A stretch of DNA of 28,005 nt. It comes from an uncultured Ruminiclostridium sp. Its GTDB lineage: Bacteria > Bacillota > Clostridia > Oscillospirales > Acutalibacteraceae. The notes beneath the pieces were generated by a model. The model was not told the DNA's origin. It made no database searches and was given only the letters and a program-made list of their open reading frames with translations. Each line of letters starts with the position of its first letter. The stretch's first letter is position 1. Below are positions 1 to 8,394 of the stretch, in pieces. Position numbers and translations under genes: made by a program. The DNA lies in the NCBI GenBank assembly GCA_902490005.1, contig CABUCM010000037.1, positions 1-28,005 on the forward strand, written 5' to 3'.

Positions 1-1997
1 AAAGCTTTTTATAGTCATTAACACTTAATGGCAGGGATTGATAATAACGATAAAAAGCACAAGGCTTTTCTTCCTAATCCGAACTAATGCCTTTTTGTAA
101 GATTATCGAAAAGGAAGGAAATAAGCAAAGAGTTGGGCGCTTCACCGGCCTGGTATCTTTTCAAATTTAATTGCATATCCATAAATGGAGGTGATGCGAT
201 TTGGACAGCGCGCAGCGAGAAGTAGTCAGTGTCTTACTGGAGCGAATTTACTCTCGAGGACTTATATCGAAAACCACCTATTCTGAAGCGATAAATTTAG
301 TGCATTCTGTAATTGACTTCCCAGAGCTGTTACGGTATCCTGTGTGCTTGACAAAGGAGGCGAGAGTACATGAATGTGCTCAGGATACGCGGTGAAATGC
401 GAAACGGGAAATCAATCTTTGATATTCCATTAAGAGTGACTTTTTACGCAAGAGTTTCCACAGATAAGGACGAACAATTAAATAGTCTGGAAAATCAGAT
501 ACAATATTATACCGAACTGATTCAGTCGAAAGAAAACTGGAGTTATATTCCGGGGTATATCGACGAAGGTATCAGCGGAACAAGTACAAAAAAGCGGGAC
601 AGTTTCCTTAGAATGATTGAAGATGCCAAAGCAGGGCTCTTTGACTTCATCATCACAAAGGAAATATCCCGCTTTTCTCGTTCTACTTTGGATAGTATCC
701 AGTACACGCAGGAATTGCTGGAGCACAATGTGGGAGTTCTGTTTCAAAATGACAATATCAATACTTTAGACTCGGACAGCGAATTTCGATTGGTGGTTAT
801 GGCGGGGGTTGCCCAGGACGAAGTACGAAAGTTATCCGAGCGGTTAAAATTCGGCTTCCGGCAGGCTATCAAAAATGGTCATGTATTAGGAAACGATAAA
901 CTATGGGGATATGACAAAAAAGATTGCGTACTTACAATAAACGAGTCGGAAGCAAAGGTCGTTCGACGAATTTTTGACCTCTATGCCAATCAGCAGATGG
1001 GGATCAGGAGAATTTCTCAAACACTGTATGATGAGGGATACACCAGCCGGAGAGGAAACGCGTTCAACGTGCTGACTATCCGGCATATCCTAGAAAATCC
1101 CAAATATAAGGGGTGGTACTGCGCCAACAAATCCCAGACTGTAGATTACCGCAGCAAGCGCAAGATTTTTCTGGAAGAAGACGAGTGGGTTATGTATCCC
1201 GATCCCTCCATCCCTGCGATTGTATCGGAAGAATTATGGGATCGGGCCAACGCGCTGTATAAGAGGCGCAGCAAGCAGATGATGTCCCACCAGAGCGCCG
1301 CCGAGTTTCACAATCGGTATCCATACAGTGGAAAAATAATCTGCGAGGAACACGGTACCAGCTTCCATAGACAGGTACGGAAAAGCGCTAAAGGGGTAAA
1401 AGAGGCCTGGCAATGCCGGGTGTACCGAAACCGAGGGCGAGCGGGCTGCTCCGCGCCGCAAGTGCTGACCGCGGAACTGGATCAGATTATGGCTCAAATA
1501 TTCGACCAGCTGGCCCAGGACAAAAGAGCTATTGTGGAAGCAGTATTAAATGTCATTGAGGCGGTCCCTAGCGAACATGATTACCAACAGGATGCCAAAC
1601 GCATCAATGCGGAAATATCCTCTATCTGCTCTAAAAAGGATCGATTGTTGGAAATGAGTATTGAGGGGGCTCTTTCAACGGTAGAGTTTAAGCAGCGCAA
1701 CGATGGCTTTAACCAGCAGCTTAAAGAACTAGAAGGGCAGTTGCAAGTTTTAAAAGCGGAAGAAGAAAAAAGTAAAATCTCTGTGGATCAACTAAACAAG
1801 ATAAAAACCGCCTTAGAAGAAGAACTTTCCTTCCAGAACGGCATTCATTCAGCCTTGGTGACCACTATACTAGATCATATTGTGGTCAAGAAGGGTTCTA
1901 CCCGTGAGGAGGTACATCTGGAGATTCATTTGAAATTAGGTGACCCTTATGAAGTCGTTTATGACCGGAAAAATTCTTCCTTCTGCTTCAACTGTCC
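1..1997 (+). mobile_element. right end of a serine-recombinase element in sigK (element 1)
   Basis: The DNA from the window start to the sigK fragment near 1,998 holds a small ORF and a large serine recombinase whose reading frame runs across the junction into sigK sequence. This matches the arrangement of the second element further right. The left end and the 5' part of sigK are not in the window, so its size and its other genes are unknown. The first 200 bases contain no gene that I can recognise. The exact crossover is unknown; an A-rich run at 1,998-2,003 is where sigK similarity begins. Confidence 0.65.
201..395 (+). CDS. small hypothetical protein preceding recombinase 1
   Basis: A 64-residue protein of unknown function. 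It starts at TTG with a very strong Shine-Dalgarno (GGAGGTGAT, spacer about 5). Its 3' end overlaps the recombinase start at 370 by 26 bases, so the two are probably translationally coupled. Residues 10-35 (around LLERIYSRGLISKTTYSEAI) resemble the short SHOCT-like accessory ORFs often found before large serine recombinases in Firmicutes elements. That resemblance is from memory and is weak. It could be a recombination accessory factor, but no motif proves it. Confidence 0.55.
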   Translation: MDSAQREVVSVLLERIYSRGLISKTTYSEAINLVHSVIDFPELLRYPVCLTKEARVHECAQDTR

Positions 1998-2061
1998 AAA
2001 AAATATTATTCCAGCCAAAGCGACCAGGATGATTTGGTGTCTATCGGCACCATCGGCCTAA
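370..2061 (+). CDS. large serine recombinase of element 1
   Basis: A 563-residue site-specific DNA recombinase of the large serine family, expected to integrate and excise its element through a phosphoserine-DNA link. The N-terminal resolvase domain has YARVST at 26-31, so Ser30 is the likely nucleophile, followed by QLNSLENQ. The middle holds the 'recombinase' domain (about 170-300), a degenerate zinc-ribbon region (CEEHG ... GCSAPQ) and a C-terminal coiled coil (about 410-500). An AAGGAGG site precedes the ATG. The last residues, from about 1,998 on, are translated from sigK DNA in the wrong frame, so the C-terminus would differ in the excised element. Its position against sigK suggests a SpoIVCA-like role. 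Confidence 0.9.
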   Translation: MNVLRIRGEMRNGKSIFDIPLRVTFYARVSTDKDEQLNSLENQIQYYTELIQSKENWSYIPGYIDEGISGTSTKKRDSFLRMIEDAKAGLFDFIITKEISRFSRSTLDSIQYTQELLEHNVGVLFQNDNINTLDSDSEFRLVVMAGVAQDEVRKLSERLKFGFRQAIKNGHVLGNDKLWGYDKKDCVLTINESEAKVVRRIFDLYANQQMGIRRISQTLYDEGYTSRRGNAFNVLTIRHILENPKYKGWYCANKSQTVDYRSKRKIFLEEDEWVMYPDPSIPAIVSEELWDRANALYKRRSKQMMSHQSAAEFHNRYPYSGKIICEEHGTSFHRQVRKSAKGVKEAWQCRVYRNRGRAGCSAPQVLTAELDQIMAQIFDQLAQDKRAIVEAVLNVIEAVPSEHDYQQDAKRINAEISSICSKKDRLLEMSIEGALSTVEFKQRNDGFNQQLKELEGQLQVLKAEEEKSKISVDQLNKIKTALEEELSFQNGIHSALVTTILDHIVVKKGSTREEVHLEIHLKLGDPYEVVYDRKNSSFCFNCPKNIIPAKATRMIWCLSAPSA

Positions 2062-2134
2062 TCAAGGCGGTAAATACCTTTGATAACAGCAAGGGGATCC
2101 GCTTGTCCAGCTACGCGGCTAGGTGTATTGAAAA
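1998..2134 (+). CDS. sigK: sigK internal fragment (middle piece)
   Basis: About 45 codons of a sporulation sigma factor. Read from AAA at 1,998, it gives KKYYSSQSDQDDL, then VSIGTIGLIKAVNTFDNSKG and YAARCIE, which matches sigma region 2 of SigK. On the left, similarity stops at KK, where recombinase 1 is fused. On the right, the frame runs as CIEKPIPS into element 2 and stops at 2,148-2,150. The family sequence continues CIENE, exactly what appears at 12,352. The roughly 60 N-terminal residues of SigK are absent, presumably left of the window beyond element 1. This piece alone cannot make a sigma factor. Confidence 0.88.
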
Positions 2135-2157
2135 ACCAATCCCCTCATAACGGCTCT
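2130..2157 (+). other. left attachment junction of element 2 (attL)
   Basis: SigK codon I-E (ATT GAA) runs into the element here. The inferred crossover dinucleotide is AA at 2,133-2,134. To its right the element arm reads ACCA, then ATCCCCTC (2,139-2,146), five bases, then GGCTCT (2,152-2,157). Each of the two arms is the reverse complement of one at the right end of the element. Confidence 0.75.
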
Positions 2158-2158
2158 T

Positions 2159-2761
2159 TTGGGTTCGGAGCAGGAAAAAGAAGCTCCCTTTTCCCGGAGC
2201 ACTCCAAAATGGCGGTTGTTCCTCAAAATCAGCGATAGCCTGTATGTGTTCAGCAAGCAAAAGAACGGACGGACGATTTATAGCCCCCTTGCAATCCACA
2301 GTTTTCAGTTTCTACGTCCAAAGAAGCTCACCGACGCCGAAAAGTTCAATATCCAGTACCCAAATCCGGCAATGCTCACGACAACGGCGGACAAGCTGCG
2401 GTACTACCGATACAAAAAATCCCTGCTCCAGCGGGAAGTCGCTGAATACGCAGGGATTAACGAGAGCACCTATATTCATTATGAGAATCCGGAACACGAC
2501 TACTACCCAATAGACAAGCTCAGCCGGATTGCGGAACTGCTGGAAGTGAAAATCACTGACCTGCTGGACGAGTACAACCGATTCCTCTATGACGGACAAG
2601 GTTGGCAGATACGGAAGATTCGCAAAAGCATGGGCTTGACACAGTACCAATTCGGGAAACAGTATGGCGTGAGCGCCGGAGCAGTGAAACGATGGGAAAG
2701 CGGAAAAGTGAGGGTGACAAAGGGAACGTGGGGGAAACAAAAGTTATATTTGTGCTTTTAA
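2159..2761 (+). CDS. XRE-family regulator with two helix-turn-helix domains
   Basis: A 200-residue frame beginning at TTG. ATG at 2,372 is an alternative start giving about 129 residues, and neither has a convincing Shine-Dalgarno. Two helix-turn-helix segments are visible: LRYYRYKKSLLQREVAEYAG with INESTYIHYE, and IRKIRKSMGLTQYQFGKQYG with VSAGAVKRWE. The protein is expected to bind DNA as a repressor or activator. The upstream part (YVFSKQKNGRTIYSPLA) reads like coding sequence, and the frame is open back to 2,132 at the element boundary. In the excised circle it would be continuous with the recombinase frame. The C-terminus (TWGKQKLYLCF) looks slightly eroded. Confidence 0.65.
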   Translation: MGSEQEKEAPFSRSTPKWRLFLKISDSLYVFSKQKNGRTIYSPLAIHSFQFLRPKKLTDAEKFNIQYPNPAMLTTTADKLRYYRYKKSLLQREVAEYAGINESTYIHYENPEHDYYPIDKLSRIAELLEVKITDLLDEYNRFLYDGQGWQIRKIRKSMGLTQYQFGKQYGVSAGAVKRWESGKVRVTKGTWGKQKLYLCF

Positions 2762-2797
2762 AAAATATGATGTAAAATGTAAAAAGGAGGGATTGAA

Positions 2798-4744
2798 ATG
2801 ATTTCTGAAGTAAGTTTAAACAATTTTAAAAAATTTCAAGAAAATACAATTATACTTCGGCCATTCTCAATTTTAATGGGAGAAAATAGTTGTGGAAAAA
2901 CCACAATTCTTCAGGCAATTAACTTATCATTGAGTACATTGGTCGGAAGTGAACTTATATCCACACGTAATAATGGAAATATACTAGCACGCAATAAGGG
3001 TATTGGTGCCACTTCATTGCCAGGAATAAATATTTCTGATTTTCGGGAATTATACTATGGTAAAGTTTCTCGCCAAGGGAAGCAGGGAAAGGTTGATAAT
3101 TCTAAAATAGGAGCACGGATAACTCTAAAAGATGAAAATAATAATTTTTATCGGTTACAAGTATCCTCTTTGTTTGGAGGATATAATTTGAAATGCTTAT
3201 CTTCCCACGATGATTTATGTAATGCTCCAACTTTACATAATTTTTCTCCTTTATTTATTTCTGGATTTGTGGGATTACAAGAAACCGAACAAAGGTCTTT
3301 TCCGGTAACAATCCGCCATTATTTATCATCTGGAAATGTTAGCGCAATTATCAGGAATTTAGTTCTAGATTTAAAAAAGAACAACCCAGATAATTATCAG
3401 CTGTTGAGTGAAAGATTAGCTGTTGATTTTAATTTTTATTTAGACAAGGTTGATTTTAATGAACAAAACGATGAGTATTTAACGGCTACATATAAAGAAA
3501 GATGTAATCAAAAGACCCTTTCATTTAATTTTAACTCATCAGGAAGTGGCTATATGCAAGTGTTACAAATACTTGCGCCTATTTATACTGTTTGCCCTAA
3601 GCAATGTAAAGTTGTACTTTTAGATGAACCAGACGCTCATTTGCATCCAAATATGCAAATAGCCCTAGCACGATCTTTGAAACGAATACAGAAAGAATTA
3701 AATATACAAATTATAATATCGACTCATTCACCAGCAATTATTAAAACTGCACAACCCACTGAAGTTATACCTATTTCTTCTAAAAACTTATGCAATAAAC
3801 CTTTATCATCAGATACTCAGGTGAGTAATTATATTGGGCAATTAGACAACTATGAATTGGCAAAGTCCGTTATAAGTGGAAAAATGTTATTTATCGAAGA
3901 TTCAAATACCGAAATCATTGAAACATTTGATAAGTTATTAAAGTCAAGTGTGTTTTTTGGCGCAAATACCATCTCCATACATACAGGCAGAAGCAAAGAT
4001 GATAAAATACCATTTTCTATAAAGCCATTACTAAAACAATTTCTCGGCAAAGACATCGAGATACATTTCATTAGAGATAGCGATGGGTTAGATGCAACAT
4101 GGAAAGAAAAGTTGCTAAATTACGCAGAAAAGAACAATGTAACGCTTCATCTTTTAAATAGATATGAAATTGAAAACTATATTTTAAATAGTAAAGTAAT
4201 TCATAGGGCATTGGAATCTAAATTTCCGGACAAAGAAATACCCGAAATTCATGACATAGAACAAAAAATAAAAGAATATTTAAATGCCACAATATCCATG
4301 AGTAAATTTAAATATGATGATAATCTGGAAGATAGCATTTTCAAAACATCTCTGTTATTAAAATTAGACCAATATAGAGGACAGAATAATATCCGAACCG
4401 AAGCAGAAAGAATGCGTTCTTCGTATGAAACTTTTGATACTGTTGACAAACTTATTACCGTTGGTATGGGTAAAGAAACATTAAAGCTCTTGTTTAACTG
4501 GCTTAATGAAGATAGAAAATTAAATTTATGCAAAGAAGACATATTAGAAGCTTTCACTGTTGAAGATATCCCAGATGATATTAAAGAAATGCTGAAATTG
4601 TTACGTTCTAATATTGCCGATACGCAAATAATTGACAGTGTAGAGGTAGAAGACCAATTAATTGAGCAATCTGAAGTCAATGAAACTTATGAGGAAAGTG
4701 CACCTATTGACAGGTTCATGCAGCTTAATCTATTCCAAATGTAA
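2798..4744 (+). CDS. OLD/PARIS-like ATPase fused to TOPRIM nuclease domain
   Basis: A 648-residue protein with an ABC/SMC-type ATPase half and a TOPRIM-like half. Walker A is GENSCGKTT (28-36), a signature-like SGSGYMQ follows, Walker B is VVLLDEPDAHLHP with D276/E277, and an H-loop THSPA carries H310. The second half has LFIED with E367, then RDSDG with D427 and D429, then YEIENYIL. This is the OLD-family layout; fused AriA-AriB (PARIS) proteins have a comparable one. No UvrD-like partner follows, so it is not a Gabija pair. Such proteins usually act as stand-alone phage-defence nucleases or effectors. Its AAAAGGAGG site is good, and its DNA is more AT-rich than its flanks. A terminator follows directly. 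Confidence 0.8.
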   Translation: MISEVSLNNFKKFQENTIILRPFSILMGENSCGKTTILQAINLSLSTLVGSELISTRNNGNILARNKGIGATSLPGINISDFRELYYGKVSRQGKQGKVDNSKIGARITLKDENNNFYRLQVSSLFGGYNLKCLSSHDDLCNAPTLHNFSPLFISGFVGLQETEQRSFPVTIRHYLSSGNVSAIIRNLVLDLKKNNPDNYQLLSERLAVDFNFYLDKVDFNEQNDEYLTATYKERCNQKTLSFNFNSSGSGYMQVLQILAPIYTVCPKQCKVVLLDEPDAHLHPNMQIALARSLKRIQKELNIQIIISTHSPAIIKTAQPTEVIPISSKNLCNKPLSSDTQVSNYIGQLDNYELAKSVISGKMLFIEDSNTEIIETFDKLLKSSVFFGANTISIHTGRSKDDKIPFSIKPLLKQFLGKDIEIHFIRDSDGLDATWKEKLLNYAEKNNVTLHLLNRYEIENYILNSKVIHRALESKFPDKEIPEIHDIEQKIKEYLNATISMSKFKYDDNLEDSIFKTSLLLKLDQYRGQNNIRTEAERMRSSYETFDTVDKLITVGMGKETLKLLFNWLNEDRKLNLCKEDILEAFTVEDIPDDIKEMLKLLRSNIADTQIIDSVEVEDQLIEQSEVNETYEESAPIDRFMQLNLFQM

Positions 4745-4748
4745 ACAG

Positions 4749-4784
4749 GACGGTCAAGCCTAACCAGCCTGACCGTCTCTTTTT
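4749..4784 (+). terminator. terminator after the ATPase-TOPRIM gene
   Basis: A perfect 8-bp stem, GACGGTCA (4,749-4,756) with TGACCGTC (4,770-4,777), followed by CTCTTTTT. It lies 5 bases after the stop codon at 4,744. Confidence 0.8.
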
Positions 4785-4790
4785 ATGTAC

Positions 4791-4955
4791 CTACTTGCCG
4801 TTTTTCAAATCTTCCTGAACAGCTTTCAGTAATGCCAGCTTCTGTTCTTTAGGGCATGGCAGTTTGGTGAGATACTGCTCTACCACCTCAGCATGAACAG
4901 AAGCTATTCTTTTTTGAAGTTCGCGCCAGCCCTGTTCCGTCTTAGGGTAGTGCAT
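4791..4955 (-). CDS. small hypothetical protein (54 aa)
   Basis: Reads MHYPKTEQGWRELQ and ends EDLKNGK. It starts at ATG with GGAG six bases upstream. It is mostly charged and probably helical (IASVHAEVVEQYL). It lies downstream of the helicase and of another small ORF on the same strand, so it probably belongs to the element's replication cluster. No family recognised. Confidence 0.5.
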   Translation of the reverse strand: MHYPKTEQGWRELQKRIASVHAEVVEQYLTKLPCPKEQKLALLKAVQEDLKNGK

Positions 4956-5041
4956 GATTATCTCCACAGCCTACCAAAGCTCCCTTCTCCCGCTCTCCTT
5001 TCATTTTATGAATGTCGGCTTGTACGTTATGCAACCGCACT

Positions 5042-5218
5042 CTAAATACTCATTTTCTGACGAATTGAATCAAGGGCTTTGTCGATAGTATCAAACTCTT
5101 GTCTTATATCTTCGCTTAATTCGTTCGTTAGCTTAAACCAATAGCGCAAGTCCTCCATCATCATTTTGTGCCTGTCAATAATTGAAATAAAATCAAACAA
5201 TTCTCTAGCGCTTTGCAT
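5042..5218 (-). CDS. small hypothetical helical protein (58 aa)
   Basis: The start was set at the ATG at 5,218 (MQSARELFDFIS), because GGAGG lies seven bases upstream, rather than at the earlier MM pair. The sequence is helical and charged (LTNELSEDIRQEFDTIDKAL). It lies downstream of the helicase gene on the same strand, with a repeat-bearing gap of about 145 bases between them. Function unknown; a replication accessory role is only a guess from position. Confidence 0.5.
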   Translation of the reverse strand: MQSARELFDFISIIDRHKMMMEDLRYWFKLTNELSEDIRQEFDTIDKALDSIRQKMSI

Positions 5219-5242
5219 AGTTTTTCCTCCAATCATCATTCA

Positions 5243-5348
5243 GGGCAAAAAGGGCAAAGGTTTACAACAATTGTTTTTGTTTGCAATCTGTCAAGTCCCG
5301 TTTCTTGAGAAGCAAAGCGTTTTTGCTTTTTCTTTGCCCAATTTGCCC
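5243..5348. repeat. paired GGGCAAA repeats, possible origin iterons
   Basis: GGGCAAA-AA-GGGCAAA lies at 5,243-5,258. The inverted counterpart TTTGCCC-AA-TTTGCCC lies at 5,333-5,348. Each pair has a 9-bp period, and the pairs face each other about 75 bp apart. A smaller hairpin AGCAAA/TTTGCT (5,311-5,327) lies between them. Position next to a helicase gene makes iterons of a replication origin plausible; a regulator site is the alternative. Confidence 0.45.
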
Positions 5349-5363
5349 AACTCAATTTAAAAT

Positions 5364-6692
5364 TTAGTAGATCGTCAAAGGGTAGTAATATTCACCAGAC
5401 TTCATGGCGGTAATGCCCCGCTGTTCCAACATGATTTTTATCTGGTTCATGGGTTCTACAGCTAAATTGTTTTCCTTACACCATTCCTTGTAAACTCCAT
5501 TGAAAACACTGCGGCTTGTTCGTCCAGAATGCAAGACACATTTTTCTTGCAGGAATAGTGCAAAGGAATTGTTTTTAATTGCGTAATTTTTGCGGTTTTC
5601 CACCACCTTAGCACTTTCAGTCAAATGTCCTCTGGTAAGTGCCTTTTGTAAATGGCGGACAGCCACGCTTACAATCGCTTCTTTTTCAGTCAACAACTTA
5701 TTTACTAAATCGTTATCCTGCTTTTCTTTTGGTATCGGATTGTCACAAGAGATGATTAGAAAGCGGTCGAAAACCCATTGACCACGATCTCCAGAAAACA
5801 ATGGCAGTTCATTACAACAGTACAAAAGAAACCCTTTATAGCGGAACTGATAACTGTTCTGATATTTTGCTTCGCCCCGTGTGGAGTCCCCTCCTGTAAG
5901 TTCTTTGATTTTATCCATTGCTTGAACATTTATAAAAGATAAATCACCATAGCCTACAAGTCTTTTTCCGTCTAATTCTGAAAGTGCAAATCTCTCATTA
6001 AGATGTTTAATATCAAGAGAATGCGTGTTTTCTTCACCGACTAATTTTTCAAGGAGTGTGCGGAACTTCGACTTACCTGTATCACCAACGCCATGCAGAA
6101 TGAGAAGCTTTTTAAAATAGCAACCTTCAACATTACTGATTATCAAACCGATAATCTCTAAAAGAGTCGTTTGGTCATCTGTATTTCCACTGGTTAAGGT
6201 GTCTATAAACCCTTTGAATATGGGAGCATCATCCAAACTCAAATCGGGATTCCAGTTGCAAGGTATTTGAATTGTAGTAAGGTATTCCGGACTATGCGGA
6301 AGCAGTTCTCCTGTTTTGATGTTGAGTATCCCATTTAAAAAATTGATAATATCCTGATTGGAGTTCAAATCATTTTCAGAGGTATCCGCATAATCTGTCA
6401 TCAGCTCCTTATATACTCTTTCCCAATCGCTGGGCTTTCGGCTTTTTATGGGCAGAAAGCTTTTAATGTAAGCTTTACAATCGCTTTCTGTTAGTAGCTG
6501 ATAGCAATTATTTCTGTATTGATAAAGTACCACCCCCTTGTCGTTTCCTCTTTTGATGACTCGGATATTTCCGTTTTCCCGAATATAAAGGTATAGTTCC
6601 TGTGTGTCGATTTTTTCTTTGCTTCCCGTGTCTATAATCCATGGTGTAGCACCTACTACATTTTTATCTTGACTGTTATTGAATTCAGCCAC
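5364..6692 (-). CDS. P4-family phage/plasmid helicase (SF3, D5-like)
   Basis: A 442-residue superfamily 3 helicase of the P4/D5 type, which unwinds the origin of small mobile replicons. Walker A is GVGDTGKSK at 201-209. The motifs that follow are typical: LNERFALSELDGKRLVGYGD, LTGGDSTRGEAKYQN and FLLYCCNELP. There is no catalytic primase domain upstream, so this is the helicase half only, with a short N-terminal region of about 130 residues. The ATG has AAGGAGG close upstream. It suggests that element 2 can replicate after excision, as satellites and plasmid-like islands do. Confidence 0.88.
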   Translation of the reverse strand: MAEFNNSQDKNVVGATPWIIDTGSKEKIDTQELYLYIRENGNIRVIKRGNDKGVVLYQYRNNCYQLLTESDCKAYIKSFLPIKSRKPSDWERVYKELMTDYADTSENDLNSNQDIINFLNGILNIKTGELLPHSPEYLTTIQIPCNWNPDLSLDDAPIFKGFIDTLTSGNTDDQTTLLEIIGLIISNVEGCYFKKLLILHGVGDTGKSKFRTLLEKLVGEENTHSLDIKHLNERFALSELDGKRLVGYGDLSFINVQAMDKIKELTGGDSTRGEAKYQNSYQFRYKGFLLYCCNELPLFSGDRGQWVFDRFLIISCDNPIPKEKQDNDLVNKLLTEKEAIVSVAVRHLQKALTRGHLTESAKVVENRKNYAIKNNSFALFLQEKCVLHSGRTSRSVFNGVYKEWCKENNLAVEPMNQIKIMLEQRGITAMKSGEYYYPLTIY

Positions 6693-6815
6693 GATAAAAT
6701 TCCTCCTTTATTTTGGTACGCGTACTATTGATAAATTTGAGCTTTGGCCTTAGCTCTTGTCTATATCATAATTTAAAAAAATTCTCTCTGCACTGATGAA
6801 TACTTGCACTTTATA

Positions 6816-6824
6816 TGTTATAAT
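6816..6824 (+). promoter_or_regulatory. extended -10 promoter for the DUF6076-like gene
   Basis: TG-T-TATAAT at 6,816-6,824 is a strong extended -10 box, 39 bases before the ATG at 6,864. No good -35 is visible. The palindrome GTACGCGTAC (6,717-6,726) lies in the same divergent region near the helicase start and could be an operator. Confidence 0.5.
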
Positions 6825-6863
6825 TAGTCAGGAAGCAATATTTAAAAAGTTGAGGATAAAGCA

Positions 6864-7940
6864 ATGATTTATTTTAAGAATGATTCCGACCCGTATTTTC
6901 TATATTATTATCACGACCGAAAAAACCAACAGGAATATCTGTTCCTTTATAACCATGATTTAGAGAAGGAATCCTGTTTTGTGGAAGACTTTGACTATCC
7001 CTATCCAGTAGGAACACTTCTATGCAAATGTCTTAATATTATCGCTGAAATCGGTAAGTCGGTAAAAGGCTATAATGATGTGCCAGATTCTTTGCAGAGA
7101 ATACCGAAAATCATTTATGACTTTCTTCCGGAAGGGAAAGAGAGAAACACTTCGCTTGACGATTTGCGAATGTTTATGGAGTATGAGCTATACCAAACTG
7201 TAGTAAGCAATTTCGATATTTACGGAGCAGAATTTTCTCGAATATTAAACTGCTATCATTATGTAGAGCTTTGCTCACAAGATAAAAGATACAGCACGTT
7301 AGACTGTTTGGTTAAGTTTTCTATCCTGAATGGTTTAAGAATCCAAAGTAGCTTTAAAGCACTACATGGTTTTCCTGAAAAAGAATTTGAAACTGTAATG
7401 ACACCATGGGAAATTAAAAGCTATTTAGACGGCAGATATTCACCGGACAATCTATCCGAAAATTCAAATGATAATAGTCTGCAACAAACCTATTACGAAC
7501 TATTTTATTTGGATTCTTTATCAGACCTTATTTTAACTTCTCTCAGCGAACTATTTGCAATAGGCAAAACTGTTAATCGGTGCGATTTATGCGGCAGTTT
7601 CTTCATTCCCAAAAGATCAGATACAAAGTATTGTGATGGACTGTTTCCCGGTGCTCCAAATCGTACTTGCCGTCAGGAAGCAAAACTACAAAAGCAAAAT
7701 CAGCGCATACAGTTAAGTGAAACCGAAAGACAATATCGAAGCATTAGCCAGATGATGAGACAAAGGGTATCTGATTTCTACGCAGGCGGAGATGATATAA
7801 ATGGAAATTTAGCAACAGATGAACTTGTGAATTTTCAGAAAAAACATAAAGAATTAAGAGCAAAATATAAAAACTTTGAAATTCCAGAGTGGGAGTATTC
7901 AAATTGGTTAAAATCCTTTTATAAAAGAAAATACAAATAA
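6864..7940 (+). CDS. DUF6076-like protein with C-terminal zinc knuckle
   Basis: A 358-residue protein of unknown function. Its C-terminal third carries CDLCGSFFIPKRSDTKYC followed by CRQE, a four-cysteine zinc-binding pattern like that of CGNR or DUF6076 proteins. Two long charged helices follow. The N-terminal half is rich in Phe and Tyr without a recognisable motif. It is expected to be cytoplasmic and possibly nucleic-acid binding through the zinc knuckle. Such proteins are common cargo of Firmicutes integrative elements. The family name is from memory; the cysteines are seen directly. Confidence 0.6.
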   Translation: MIYFKNDSDPYFLYYYHDRKNQQEYLFLYNHDLEKESCFVEDFDYPYPVGTLLCKCLNIIAEIGKSVKGYNDVPDSLQRIPKIIYDFLPEGKERNTSLDDLRMFMEYELYQTVVSNFDIYGAEFSRILNCYHYVELCSQDKRYSTLDCLVKFSILNGLRIQSSFKALHGFPEKEFETVMTPWEIKSYLDGRYSPDNLSENSNDNSLQQTYYELFYLDSLSDLILTSLSELFAIGKTVNRCDLCGSFFIPKRSDTKYCDGLFPGAPNRTCRQEAKLQKQNQRIQLSETERQYRSISQMMRQRVSDFYAGGDDINGNLATDELVNFQKKHKELRAKYKNFEIPEWEYSNWLKSFYKRKYK

Positions 7941-8030
7941 TTTGATACCTTCTCCATAATCAATAAAAAAGATAAACGTATTTTGTTCTATACCTGAATT
8001 TCTGTGTCAAAGCAGAGAGGAGGGAAAAAG

Positions 8031-8213
8031 ATGATACACATTGTCAAAGAAAGTGTTGATGTAACAGCCAGTTTGGAAAAGGCAAAACGTGAAATTCTTG
8101 CAATTCGTCGTCAACTGGTACAGGACGGGGAAGTAAGCAATCATCTCGGTATCAGCTTTACAGTGGTAGACGATACATTGGCAGCTATGATTGAAGAGCT
8201 TAGAAACCTTTAA
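8031..8213 (+). CDS. small hypothetical protein (60 aa)
   Basis: The start was set at ATG 8,031 because AGAGGAGGG lies just upstream, rather than at the earlier GTG. The protein is MIHIVKESVDVTASLEKAK... ending MIEELRNL, a helical charged peptide. It may be co-transcribed with the preceding gene. No family recognised. Confidence 0.5.
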   Translation: MIHIVKESVDVTASLEKAKREILAIRRQLVQDGEVSNHLGISFTVVDDTLAAMIEELRNL

Positions 8214-8310
8214 GCCTCAAGAACCTTTCTTTTTGTCTCAGAAGCGGCTAAGAGACGTATAGAACAAAAGAGATATGTTTTGCGGAAAGCTTGCCCCAAA
8301 AAAGAAAAAG

Positions 8311-8384
8311 CTCTCTATGAGCCTTAGAGACTGCATAGAGAGCAAACGAAAAAGACGCCCTGATTTTGTTTCAGAGCGTCTTTT
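8311..8384 (+). terminator. two hairpins, the second a bidirectional terminator
   Basis: First hairpin: a perfect 9-bp stem, CTCTCTATG (8,311-8,319) with CATAGAGAG (8,334-8,342). Second: GACGCCCTGA (8,354-8,363) with TCAGAGCGTC (8,371-8,380), flanked by AAAAA and TTTT. The second one can end the small gene on the left and the minus-strand gene on the right, whose stop is at 8,395. Confidence 0.7.
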
Positions 8385-8394
8385 AGTTTAAAAG

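Noticed and set aside
1..200. SigK 5' fragment at the window start
   Set aside because: No frame gives the SigK N-terminal pattern (NLRLVAHI-type); the 5' piece must lie outside.
2798..4744. Gabija (GajA)
   Set aside because: The ATPase-TOPRIM layout fits, but no UvrD-like GajB gene follows; a terminator comes directly after.
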